From NCBI GenBank assembly GCA_963777905.1, contig CAVZSM010000027.1, positions 62,001 to 126,000 on the forward strand: DNA of 64,000 nt, written 5' to 3'. Positions 16,853 to 23,800 of the stretch are shown in pieces. The translations under genes and the position numbers were made by a program. Origin of the DNA: Trebonia sp963777905 (lineage in GTDB: Bacteria > Actinomycetota > Actinomycetes > Streptosporangiales > Streptosporangiaceae). The notes below the pieces were generated by a model that was given only the letters and a program-made list of their open reading frames with translations, ran no database searches and was not told the origin of the DNA. Every line of letters begins with the position of its first letter. Position 1 is the first letter of the stretch.

Positions 16853-17585
16853 CGCGCCGTGCCCGGCGGCGCGGCGCGTCAGGCGAGGGGCCGGCGCGGC
16901 CGCCGGCGGCGTGGCTCTCGATGATCCGCGCCGCTACCTCAGTGACCTTGAGGTGCCGCCGCTGCGACTCGCGGCGCAGGTGCTTGAGCGCCTGGTCGGC
17001 GTCGCAGCCGAGCGCGTGCATCAGAATGCCCTTGGCCTGGTCGGTGACCGCGCGGGCGGCCACGGAGTCCTTCAGCTGCGTCGCGGTCCGCTGCGCCTCG
17101 CCGTAGGCGAGGGTGTTGGCGAACACCGTGCTGCCGAAGCCGGCGACCATCTCCGCCATCGGCACCCCGTCGGCGTCCAGGACGCCCGGGCGCACCGCGA
17201 ACAACGCCAGCACCAGCGTCATCGGCGGGAACTGCCGGACCAGGTGCACCGAGCTACGCAGGCCGCGGCGCAGAGCTTCCTCGGCCCACTCCGGCCAGCG
17301 GTCTTCGAATACCGCGTCCGGGCAGCTCACCGGCTTGCGTTCGGCCACGGCGACAGCGAGGGGCCCGGCACCTGTCTTGATCTCCAGGTCGACGAGTTCG
17401 GCCGGGTCGGGATGGGTGGCCGCCATCACGGCCAGCTCGCCGTCCCGCCACAGCGTGGCGTGCGCCGCCGCGCAGCCGGGCACCTGGCGGACCGCCATCT
17501 CGGCCAGCTTGTTCAGTGACTTGGCTTCGCCGTTGGAGAGGCTGACAAGCTCGGTCGCCTCGTGACCGAGATCTTCGACCGTCAC
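16656..17585 (-). CDS. GAF-ANTAR regulator, open frame overruns the convergent whiB
   Basis: The N-terminal GAF domain (~10-165) is followed by a complete ANTAR domain (~170-225: VTDQAKGILMHALGCD, then HLKVTEVAARIIESH), an RNA-binding antitermination module. After residue ~230 the frame continues as Arg/Pro-rich sequence that is just the reverse of whiB, so the annotated length of 309 is doubtful. One extra C in the run at about 16887-16890 would give an ending GPLA and a TGA at 16879-16881, inside the right arm of the shared hairpin. The real end is probably 16879 and the reading to 16656 an artefact of an indel. The target RNA is unknown. Confidence 0.75.
   Translation of the reverse strand: MTVEDLGHEATELVSLSNGEAKSLNKLAEMAVRQVPGCAAAHATLWRDGELAVMAATHPDPAELVDLEIKTGAGPLAVAVAERKPVSCPDAVFEDRWPEWAEEALRRGLRSSVHLVRQFPPMTLVLALFAVRPGVLDADGVPMAEMVAGFGSTVFANTLAYGEAQRTATQLKDSVAARAVTDQAKGILMHALGCDADQALKHLRRESQRRHLKVTEVAARIIESHAAGGRAGPSPDAPRRRARRVRTPGPPARPRCAGRGGPGVPARAGRGPVPPAWCRPRHRAPRRSASRSPGTAAGPRSRRRSAVPS
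16848..16883. terminator. 12-bp hairpin whose arms carry the stop codons of both convergent genes
   Basis: CCTGACGCGCCG (16848-16859) pairs perfectly with 16872-16883 across a 12-nt loop. The left arm holds the whiB TGA. The right arm holds, on the minus strand, a TGA that is one base out of frame with the GAF-ANTAR gene. Confidence 0.7.
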
Positions 17586-17627
17586 GCCGCCCCGCCCCTC
17601 CGCCGCTTAGCTACTTCTTAGGCTTAG

Positions 17628-18155
17628 CTACTTCTTAGCAGGATACGCGGGACAAGCCGACCCGGGTCCCCTGGCGAAGCCGCCGACGGGCTCGCCGGGC
17701 ACGGTGGCGGCGGCCGGCTGGCCGGCCTTGGACGGGGCGGCGGACGCGGAGGCCTGCGTCCCCGAGGAGGCGAGCATCAGGCACGTCCGCGCCGCAGGCC
17801 GCAACAGCGAGCTGAGCAGCAGCGTCCCGGCGATGACGACGGCCAGCGCCGCGATGGCGACGACGCGGCCCCGCCAGGCGACCGGTCTCCTGCCAGGCCC
17901 GTTCCTGGCCGGCCGGCTTCTGGCGACGAGGAGTGTCAGCGGCCAGCCGAACGGTGGCAGCCGCCACCGGAACTGCGGCAGCGGTTCGGCGCCGGACGGC
18001 GGCTCGCCCCTGTTGAGCGCGTTGAACATCGCGAACTTCGCGGCCAGCGTGGCGTCTTTCGCCAGGCCCCTTGTTATCCCCGCGAGCTGGCGCCGGAGCC
18101 GCCATCGGCCGCGCGGGCCGCGCCGTGGCCGGCTGATGCGGTCTGGCAAGGCCAT
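17628..18155 (-). CDS. Membrane-anchored protein of unknown function
   Basis: This 175-residue protein has a very basic N-terminus, a conserved-looking amphipathic stretch (LAKDATLAAKFAMFNALNRGEPP) and one strong membrane helix (VVAIAALAVVIAGTLLLSSL, ~98-117). A short Ala/Ser/Pro-rich outer tail with Cys residues ends PAYPAKK. No known domain is recognised. Ribosome site GAGAGGAGGAG precedes ATG 18155. It overlaps the end of the upstream four-cysteine ORF by 82 nt, with the ribosome site inside that frame. Confidence 0.6.
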   Translation of the reverse strand: MALPDRISRPRRGPRGRWRLRRQLAGITRGLAKDATLAAKFAMFNALNRGEPPSGAEPLPQFRWRLPPFGWPLTLLVARSRPARNGPGRRPVAWRGRVVAIAALAVVIAGTLLLSSLLRPAARTCLMLASSGTQASASAAPSKAGQPAAATVPGEPVGGFARGPGSACPAYPAKK

Positions 18156-18466
18156 GTCGACTCCTCCTCTCTAAGCCCGAACCGGGTCAGCGCCATGTCC
18201 GACGGGTGGGTCGCGACGCAGAACGGCGAGTACCCCAGGATCGCCATATTCCCAGTCTCCGCCCCCGGCTCGGTCGCCTGGCAGCCGGACCCCACTTCGC
18301 GCTTGTTGCACGGCATCGTGACGTCCCGGAAGTACGGGCACCTGGTGCGCTGCGGCAGGTTCCCGCCGACGGTGGCTATGGTGCGGATCTGGCCGGAGGC
18401 CCCGTTGAGCACGCGCGGCTCCCCATTGACGATCACGGTGACCTGGGATATCTCAGTATTCTCCAT
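18074..18466 (-). pseudogene. Isolated Fe-S segment of a xanthine-dehydrogenase-family FAD subunit
   Basis: Residues 22-92 read GASGQIRTIATVGGNL, then RCPYFRD, PCNKREVGSGC and CVATHPSDMAL. This is the signature of the 4Fe-4S-carrying part of the FAD-binding subunit (YagS/PaoB type) of molybdenum hydroxylases, normally inside a protein of over 300 residues. Cys43, 53, 62 and 83 correspond to the cluster ligands. The first 20 residues (QVTVIVNGEPRVL) instead resemble the start of the partner 2Fe-2S subunit. FAD-binding and C-terminal domains are absent, and the tail after residue ~95 is shared with the next gene. Most likely this is a deletion-fused remnant. High GC at third positions shows coding origin, and a mini Fe-S protein is possible. 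There is no clear ribosome site. Confidence 0.6.
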
Positions 18467-18521
18467 GACGAGCACCGCGTACCCAAGCCGACCCCGCCTA
18501 ATCCCTTTGCGGCGGGAGACA

Positions 18522-18552
18522 AAGAAAAGCACGCTATGCGCGTGCTTTTCTT
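18522..18552. repeat. Palindromic repeat family B, copy 1
   Basis: A perfect 13-bp hairpin (AAGAAAAGCACGC, loop TATGC) is followed by TCCGTGATCAT. Read on the minus strand, ATGATCACGGAAGAAAAG and the following bases match the second copy at 56544-56596 over about 30 positions. It lies upstream of the Fe-S remnant. Confidence 0.6.
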
Positions 18553-18601
18553 CCGTGATCATGGTCGGCGACCCCGCATGGCCGCCGAGGACCTTACTTC
18601 A

Positions 18602-18778
18602 TTAGTGGCAGGTGACCTTGGGGTTCGCGCCGATGTAGTTGAGCGGGCCCGCGAGGATCGTGACGAACACGGTGCTCGCGTGGGCGCAGGTCACCGAGGA
18701 GCCGTAGTATCCACGCTGCCCGGCGGCGAAGGCGCCGATAATGAGCCAGATTGCCAGGATGACGGAGCCGAGTCTCAT
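18602..18778 (-). CDS. 58-residue small membrane protein
   Basis: ATG 18778 is preceded by GAAAGGGA at good spacing. The protein begins MRLGSVILAIWLIIGAFAAG, a single membrane helix, then GQRGYYGSSVTCAHA, a second hydrophobic stretch (VFVTILAGPLNYIG) and ends PKVTCH. Two cysteines (31 and 57) flank the second stretch and could pair outside the cell. Similar short proteins are widespread in actinomycetes, with no known role. It lies downstream of the ECF sigma gene on the same strand, a 93-nt gap, so co-transcription is possible. Confidence 0.75.
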   Translation of the reverse strand: MRLGSVILAIWLIIGAFAAGQRGYYGSSVTCAHASTVFVTILAGPLNYIGANPKVTCH

Positions 18779-18871
18779 CAGTTCCCTTTCTAACCTTTTC
18801 GATTGTTGGGCCCCCGGGCTGATTTCGCTTAGCTACTTCCCCCGGAATTGCGGGATATGCGGATCAAAAGC

Positions 18872-19444
18872 TCATGCCGCGCGGGTCCGCTGGCCTCGAT
18901 CGGCCGCCCGCTCTGCCATTGAGCCCGAGAGCTTCGCGCGCAGCCGCTTGCGGGCGCGGTGCAGCCGGGACATCACGGTCCCGATCGGCACCCCGGTGAT
19001 CCGCGCGATCTCGGCGTAGCTGTAACCCTCCGCGTCCGCCAGGTAGACCGTCGTCGCCAGGCGGGCGGGCAGCTCGCGCAGCGCCCGCTTGAGCACGGGA
19101 TCCGGCATGCGGGCCAGCGCGGCGTCCTCGGCCGAGCTCGCGACGGCCGTCCGCTCAGGCGAGGACGGCTCGATGGCGTCCAGCGGGAACTCCTGGGGCC
19201 GGCGGCGGCGCGCCCGGCAGGTTCCGTAGAACGCGTTGGCCTGGATGCGGTGCAGCCAGGCGCGCAGGTTCGTGCCCTGCTCGAAGGTCCCGAAGCCCGC
19301 GAACGCCTTCGCGAACGTCTCCTGCACGAGATCCTCCGCGTCCGCGGGGTTCCCGGTCAGCCGCAGCGCGGCGGAGCGCAGCTGCGGCTGGTAGGGCAGC
19401 ACCTGGTCGGCGAACCGGTCCGCTGGCTCGGCGGGATTACTCAC
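18872..19444 (-). CDS. ECF RNA polymerase sigma factor, SigR/SigH-like
   Basis: This 190-residue group 4 sigma factor has region 2 (NPADAEDLVQETFAKAFAGF, NLRAWLHRIQANAF) and region 4 (LPARLATTVYLADAEGYSYA, EIARITGVPIGTVMSRLHRA). The sequence around GTCRARRRRPQEFPLD is close to the redox-responsive SigR/SigH group. Those are usually followed by a zinc anti-sigma gene with an HxxxCxxC motif; here no such gene follows, only the 58-residue membrane protein. The anti-sigma partner is therefore unlinked or absent. The gene is divergent from the STAS gene across ~285 bp with no clear promoter. Confidence 0.9.
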   Translation of the reverse strand: MSNPAEPADRFADQVLPYQPQLRSAALRLTGNPADAEDLVQETFAKAFAGFGTFEQGTNLRAWLHRIQANAFYGTCRARRRRPQEFPLDAIEPSSPERTAVASSAEDAALARMPDPVLKRALRELPARLATTVYLADAEGYSYAEIARITGVPIGTVMSRLHRARKRLRAKLSGSMAERAADRGQRTRAA

Positions 19445-19729
19445 CTTGACCTCCCGGGTAACGGCCTCCCTCCACTACCCGGCTACCGAGCGGGAAACGT
19501 GACAATGCGGGGTATTGGCGACACGGTGAGCGGTCATTCGGCGCGGGCGGCCGCGGACCTGCTGCCCGCGCTCAGGAAACTCCGTAACTCGCATACCCTT
19601 AGTCACGTTCCCGCTTGTGCACGGCGAGCGGTATGAGCATAATGCTGCGTGTTGTGCGCCATTGATCGCGCACGTTTTCTGGGTCCGGAGATGCGGCCCG
19701 CCCCTTAGCCTGTGAAGGGCGGTGTCGTC

Positions 19730-20107
19730 GTGTCCGAAGACCGCTTTCTCGTGTCCTGGTACGGCCGGACCGCTGTGGTGAGGTTGCCCGCGGAGATCGA
19801 CCTGACCATCGCCGACGACGTGCGCGAAGCGCTGCTGTCGGTGCTCAACAAGGGGGCGCTCGCCCTCGTGGTCGACATGACCGTGACCACGTTCTGTGAT
19901 TCGGCCGGCATCACCGCGCTGGTGCGCGCCTCCCGGCGCGCGGACGCCACCGGGGCCACGATTTGCGTGGCCGCGAGCGGCCCGCCGGTGCTGCGCGTCT
20001 TCTCCCTGGTCGGCATTGACCGGCTGATCGACATCCACCCGACCGTGGACGACGCCCGGGCGTCGCTACCCGATCAGGAGGGATCTGGCCCGATGACAGT
20101 CGCCTGA
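19730..20107 (+). CDS. STAS-domain anti-sigma factor antagonist
   Basis: The protein has 125 residues from GTG 19730, chosen because AAGGGCGG lies 6 nt upstream. It is a compact STAS domain: VRLPAEIDLTIADDV, then VVDMTVTTFCDSAGITAL with the phosphorylatable Ser in DSAG. An RsbW-type kinase would phosphorylate this Ser and a SpoIIE phosphatase would reverse it. The convergent RsbW-like gene at 20128-20559 is the obvious partner. The two proteins share the same last residues, MTVA, because their 3' ends form one palindrome. Confidence 0.88.
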   Translation: MSEDRFLVSWYGRTAVVRLPAEIDLTIADDVREALLSVLNKGALALVVDMTVTTFCDSAGITALVRASRRADATGATICVAASGPPVLRVFSLVGIDRLIDIHPTVDDARASLPDQEGSGPMTVA

Positions 20108-20144
20108 CCAGAAGAGCGAGGGCCTGGTCAGGCGACTGTCATCG
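20091..20144. terminator. 21-bp perfect hairpin formed by the 3' coding ends of two convergent genes
   Basis: Arms 20091-20111 and 20124-20144 are exactly complementary, with a 12-nt loop. Each arm contains ATGACAGTCGCCTGA, so both convergent genes end in the same codons (Met-Thr-Val-Ala-stop). It is positioned to terminate transcription from both sides. Confidence 0.85.
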
Positions 20145-20559
20145 ACAGCAACACGTGCACGCCCTGCGGTCCGGACTCCACGGACACGTGGTCGCACAGC
20201 CGCTGCAGCAGCCAGCGGCGAAGCCGTTCCGCGTCGCCCAGCCTGGCGCCCCGCGGCCCGTCCGACAGCAGCATGCCGTCACCGCACACCTCGCAGAACG
20301 CGCGGTTCTCCGTCGTCCACAGCCGCAGCCTGGCCGTGCACGGCCCCTGTGCGACCGCGCAGGCCGCGGCCTCGCTGACCGCCTGTACGAAGTCCGACAG
20401 CTTAGCCATGCCCATCCCGGCGCGAGCGCCGAACGCCGCCGCGGCACGGCGGACCGCCGGAATGTCCGCGAACCGGAATGTCTGCTCCGCCAGCGCACGG
20501 GCCACCGGAAGGACCGGCCGCCCACGTCCGGCGTTCGGGCCGCGCATCTGTGTGTTCAT
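20128..20559 (-). CDS. RsbW-like HATPase anti-sigma regulatory protein
   Basis: This 143-residue protein has an HATPase_c_2-like helix (DFVQAVSEAAACAVAQG, a weak N box), strand VSVESGPQGVHVLLSM at the C-terminus and CGDGMLLSD in the middle. The ATP-binding residues are poorly kept, since no clear N or GxG motif is seen, so binding without kinase activity is possible. It follows the GAF-ANTAR gene with a 7-nt gap in the same direction. It converges on the STAS gene, and this arrangement supports a sigma partner-switching pair. Confidence 0.68.
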   Translation of the reverse strand: MNTQMRGPNAGRGRPVLPVARALAEQTFRFADIPAVRRAAAAFGARAGMGMAKLSDFVQAVSEAAACAVAQGPCTARLRLWTTENRAFCEVCGDGMLLSDGPRGARLGDAERLRRWLLQRLCDHVSVESGPQGVHVLLSMTVA

Positions 20560-20566
20560 CGCTGCA

Positions 20567-21304
20567 TCAACCGTCCTGGAAACCGTTCGTGGCCGACCGC
20601 GGCGGCTCGCCGCTCACGCTCGTCACGATCGACGCGGCTAGGTCGCGGATCTTGACGTTAGTGTTCTGGGACACCGTTTTCAGCACCGCGAAGGCCCTGT
20701 CCTGCGGGCAGCGCTCGGTGGCCATGATCACGCCGAGCGCCTGGTCGATGACAGTCCTGGAGACCATCGACGACCGCAACTGGTCGTTGGTGTCGTTGCA
20801 CGATGCCATCCGCAGCGCCAGCGTCAGCGCTCCCGACGCGTGCCCGGCGAACTGCTCCGCTCGCGCGGTCTCGGCCGGCCCGAACGCGCGCGGCTGCCGA
20901 GCGTACAGAGTGAGCGCGCCCGCCGGCTCCCCGTCGGCGAACAGCGGCACCGCGAGGCACGCGCGGAGGCCGAGCGCGACCGCCTGCCGGGAAAAGCGCG
21001 GCCAGCGGTCGTGGACGGCGAAGTCGTCGATGCGCACCGGGCGGCCGTGCCGCATCGCGTGCAAGCACGGCCCGTCGCCCATCCGGTACTGGATGTCGTC
21101 CGCCTGGGCGGCGAGCTGGTCCGTGCACGCGACGGCGGCGGGCGGGCGGCCCCGCTGCCGCAGCGTCATGCCGCAGGACAGCCCTTCGCCCGCCACGCGG
21201 GTGGAGAGCACCGCGAGCTCGTGCAGGAACTGCTCCACGCTGTCGGTCTTCAGCAGCGCGTTCTGCAGCCCTACGAGCTCCGCTGTATGACCTTGGTTCT
21301 GCAC
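20567..21304 (-). CDS. GAF-ANTAR regulator
   Basis: The GAF domain (~20-165) contains GDGPCLHAMRHGRPVRIDDF, CLAVPLFADGEPAGALTLY and several cysteines. It is followed by an ANTAR domain (~180-235: RTVIDQALGVIMATERCP, VKIRDLAASIV). Such proteins bind paired hairpins in nascent RNA to prevent termination, under control of the GAF signal. It forms a two-gene unit with the downstream RsbW-like gene. Its length of 245 matches the family. Confidence 0.88.
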   Translation of the reverse strand: MQNQGHTAELVGLQNALLKTDSVEQFLHELAVLSTRVAGEGLSCGMTLRQRGRPPAAVACTDQLAAQADDIQYRMGDGPCLHAMRHGRPVRIDDFAVHDRWPRFSRQAVALGLRACLAVPLFADGEPAGALTLYARQPRAFGPAETARAEQFAGHASGALTLALRMASCNDTNDQLRSSMVSRTVIDQALGVIMATERCPQDRAFAVLKTVSQNTNVKIRDLAASIVTSVSGEPPRSATNGFQDG

Positions 21305-21366
21305 GTTGTCCTCCTACCCGTCGCCAGGCGGTGAAACGTACCGGGCCGGCGCGCTGGGAGCGCGAG

Positions 21367-21786
21367 CTAGGTGTTGGGTTCCGCCTTGCTGACCTCGGCG
21401 AGCGGCGAGTGATCCTCGGTGCCGGAGGCGGCGAGGTCGCCCATCGACACGATGCCGACGATCTGGCCGTCGTCGATGACCGGAAGCCTGCGGACGGCGT
21501 TCTCCCCCATCAGCCGCTGGGCCTCGGCCACGCCGGCGTCCGCGTCCACGCCGACCAGCTTGGCGCTGCACACCGGTCCCACGGGAGAGTCGGGCCCGGC
21601 GCCCTCGGCCAGGCCGCGGACCACCAGGTCCCTGTCCGTCACCACGCCACTGAGCGAGTCGCCGTTGACCACCAAAACGGCGCCGACGCCTGCGTCACGC
21701 ATGACGCGGGCCGTCTCCGCGAGCGTCTGGTCGTAGTAGACGCCGACCGGATCGGGGGTCATGATGTCGCGGATCTTCTTGTCCAT
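21367..21786 (-). CDS. Tandem CBS-domain protein
   Basis: The 139 residues form one CBS pair: KIRDIMTPDPVGVYYDQTL, GAVLVVNGDSLSGVVTDRDL, then RRLPVIDDGQIVGIVSMGDL. Small stand-alone CBS pairs of this type, such as mycobacterial Hrp1 (Rv2626c), are hypoxia or stress induced and bind adenine nucleotides. Ligand and role are not shown here. It sits among stress genes and is followed on the same strand by the GAF-ANTAR pair, 62 nt away. Confidence 0.88.
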   Translation of the reverse strand: MDKKIRDIMTPDPVGVYYDQTLAETARVMRDAGVGAVLVVNGDSLSGVVTDRDLVVRGLAEGAGPDSPVGPVCSAKLVGVDADAGVAEAQRLMGENAVRRLPVIDDGQIVGIVSMGDLAASGTEDHSPLAEVSKAEPNT

Positions 21787-21849
21787 GATGTCTCTTTCCC
21801 TCCAGGTCCGTTCTTCCTGACTCCGCTACCGGCCCCCGGCCCGCCTAAA

Positions 21850-21889
21850 CGCCTGATCCCCCGGAGCCGGGGCTCCGGGGGATCAGGCG
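21850..21889. terminator. 19-bp hairpin between the GlsB and CBS genes
   Basis: CGCCTGATCCCCCGGAGCC at 21850-21868 pairs perfectly with 21871-21889. It lies about 20 nt after the stop of the GlsB-like gene (minus strand) and 64 nt before the CBS start, so it probably terminates the former. Confidence 0.75.
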
Positions 21890-21907
21890 CGCGGGGGACG
21901 ATCGCGG

Positions 21908-22195
21908 TCAGCGCCGCAGCAGCCGGCGGCGGCGCCGGTAGTGGAGCCGCGAGCGGGGGTGGCTCACGGCACTGATCAGCAGCGCGGCGACGATCAGCGA
22001 GACGATGAACGTGATGATCGCGTGGCCCGCACCGAGCAGCGCGTAGGTGACCACGCCGCCCACCAGGGCGCCCACGATGCCGATGAGCACCGTCAGGATG
22101 ATGCCGATACGCTGCCGTCCAGGGACGAGCAGGTGCGCCACCGCGCCGATCACCAACCCGATGATCAGCCAGGTGATGATGGTCAGGAATGTCAT
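21908..22195 (-). CDS. GlsB/YeaQ/YmgE-family membrane protein
   Basis: The 95 residues have three predicted helices: TIITWLIIGLVIGAVAHLL, IGIILTVLIGIVGALVGG and ITFIVSLIVAALLISAV. The family motif VPGRQR-IG lies between helices 1 and 2. The C-terminus is a run of Arg residues. These proteins are stress-induced inner-membrane proteins of unknown mechanism. The stress-gene surroundings fit. Confidence 0.85.
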   Translation of the reverse strand: MTFLTIITWLIIGLVIGAVAHLLVPGRQRIGIILTVLIGIVGALVGGVVTYALLGAGHAIITFIVSLIVAALLISAVSHPRSRLHYRRRRRLLRR

Positions 22196-22272
22196 GGCAG
22201 CCTTTCCCTTCGAGGGACTGCCTCCCGATTACCCTCAGCAAACCGGTCTATTCCGCCAGAATCCTGGAAACC

Positions 22273-23709
22273 TTACACGGGCCATTCGGCGGGCAGTGGC
22301 GGCACGGCGTTCGCCCGCGCCACACCTGCGTAGAAGCCGGCGCTGGCCTTAGGGGTCCTGTCCTGGGTCGCGAAGTCGACGTAGACGATGCCGAACCGCT
22401 TCTGGTAGCCCCACGCCCACTCGAAGTTGTCCAGCAGCGACCACACGAAGTACCCGGCCAGGTTCGCGCCGTCGTTGACCGCGCGGGCGGCGGCGTGCAG
22501 GTGCTGGTGCAGGTACTTGATCCGCTCCAGGTCGTTCACGACGCCGTCGGTGCCGAAGTAGTCCTCGGCACCGCAGCCGTTCTCGGTGATGTACAGCGGC
22601 AGGCCAGGGGCGTCTTTCGATAGCCGCAGCAGCAGCTCGTACAGGCCCTCGGGGTCGATGAGCCAGCCCATGTTGGTGTGCTCTAGTTCCGCGGGATCGA
22701 ACTGGACGACGCCGTCGAGGCCGGGCAGCGCGGGCGCCTCGCCGAGCAGCAGCCTGGCCGGGTCGCCGCGGCGCAGGTGGACGGGCCGGTAGTAATTCAC
22801 GCCAAGGAAGTCCAGCGGGGCGCTGATGGCCGCCAGGTCGCCATCGCGTATGAGGCCGGCCGGCGGCAGCACCTCGGGGAGGGCGTGCGCGGGGTACCGG
22901 CCGTACAGCAGCGGGTCGAGGAACAGGCCGTTGAAGGAGGCGTCGGTGACGCGGGCGGCGTGCTGCAGGTCCTCGGGGGCGTCGGAGCCCAGCCGCACGG
23001 GGGTCAGGCTGAGGGTGATGCCCACCTCCGTCCCTGCCGGGGTGACGGCGCGCAGCGCGCTGGCGGCCAGCCCGTGCCCGAGCAGCAGGTGGTGGGTGAC
23101 GGCGGCGGCGACTGCGTCATCGGTCAGGCCAGGGGCGTGCACGCCGATCCGGTGCCCGTTGTGGGCGACGACGTGCGGCTCGTTCACCGTGACCCACGTC
23201 GGCACCCGGTCGCCAAGCGCCTCGCCGACGACGGACACGTACTCGGCGAACCGCAGCGCGGTGTCGCGGCTGGCCCAGCCGCCCTTGTCCTGCAGGGCCT
23301 GCGGGGTGTCCCAGTGGAAAAGCGTCACGCTGGGCCGGATCCCGCGCTCGGCCAGCGCGTCAAGGAGCCGCTTGTAGTAGTCGAGGCCGGCCTGGTTGAC
23401 CGCGCCTTTGCCACCCTCGCCTGAGGGGAGGATCCGGGGCCAGGAGATGGAGAACCGGTAGGCCGACAGGCCAAGCGACTCGATCAGGTCCGCGTCCTCG
23501 ACGTAGCGGTGGTAGGAGTCACAGGCGATGTCGCCGGTGTCGCCGCCGCGCACCTTTCCCGGGGTGTGGCTGAAGGTGTCCCACACCGACGGGCCCCGCC
23601 CGCCGGCGGTCGCCGCGCCCTCGATCTGGTAGGCGGCCGTCGCCGCGCCCCAGGTGAAGCCGGCGGGAAACGGAAGATCCTCGCCGGACGACGTAATGGC
23701 ATCAGTCAT
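22273..23709 (-). CDS. GH1 beta-glucosidase
   Basis: This 478-residue retaining glycoside hydrolase of family 1 starts its barrel at FPAGFTWGAATAAYQIEG. The acid/base Glu177 is in TVNEPH and the nucleophile Glu376 in YITENG. The C-terminal SLLDNFEWAWGYQKRFGI is the usual aglycone region. There is no signal peptide, so it acts in the cytoplasm on imported cellobiose or other beta-glucosides. It is divergent from the LacI regulator across two operator-like palindromes. It is a close paralogue of the enzyme at 31114; the two share most of their active-site sequence. Confidence 0.93.
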   Translation of the reverse strand: MTDAITSSGEDLPFPAGFTWGAATAAYQIEGAATAGGRGPSVWDTFSHTPGKVRGGDTGDIACDSYHRYVEDADLIESLGLSAYRFSISWPRILPSGEGGKGAVNQAGLDYYKRLLDALAERGIRPSVTLFHWDTPQALQDKGGWASRDTALRFAEYVSVVGEALGDRVPTWVTVNEPHVVAHNGHRIGVHAPGLTDDAVAAAVTHHLLLGHGLAASALRAVTPAGTEVGITLSLTPVRLGSDAPEDLQHAARVTDASFNGLFLDPLLYGRYPAHALPEVLPPAGLIRDGDLAAISAPLDFLGVNYYRPVHLRRGDPARLLLGEAPALPGLDGVVQFDPAELEHTNMGWLIDPEGLYELLLRLSKDAPGLPLYITENGCGAEDYFGTDGVVNDLERIKYLHQHLHAAARAVNDGANLAGYFVWSLLDNFEWAWGYQKRFGIVYVDFATQDRTPKASAGFYAGVARANAVPPLPAEWPV

Positions 23710-23747
23710 GTAACTCCTCCTTGACGTGAACCCTGGCGGGGTTTAGC

Positions 23748-23782
23748 GTAAGCGCTTACACGGCAGGTTGTAAACGCTTACA
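23748..23782. promoter_or_regulatory. Two LacI-type operators between the glucosidase and regulator genes
   Basis: GTAAGCGCTTAC (23748-23759) is a perfect 12-nt palindrome, and TGTAAACGCTTACA (23769-23782) is nearly so. Their centres are about 22 nt apart, two helical turns, suited to one regulator binding side by side. Both have the central CG and flanking TTAC typical of LacI/CebR-family sites. They lie between the divergent starts at 23709 and 23801, so both transcription units should be controlled together. Confidence 0.8.
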
Positions 23783-23800
23783 TATCCGGTAGGTTACTAA

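Noticed and set aside
19445..19729. A SigB-type promoter (GTTT to GGGTA) between the ECF sigma and STAS genes
   Set aside because: GTTT and GGGTAG are present on the minus strand with a 14-nt spacer, but the -10 is imperfect and such short motifs are frequent; not strong enough to annotate.
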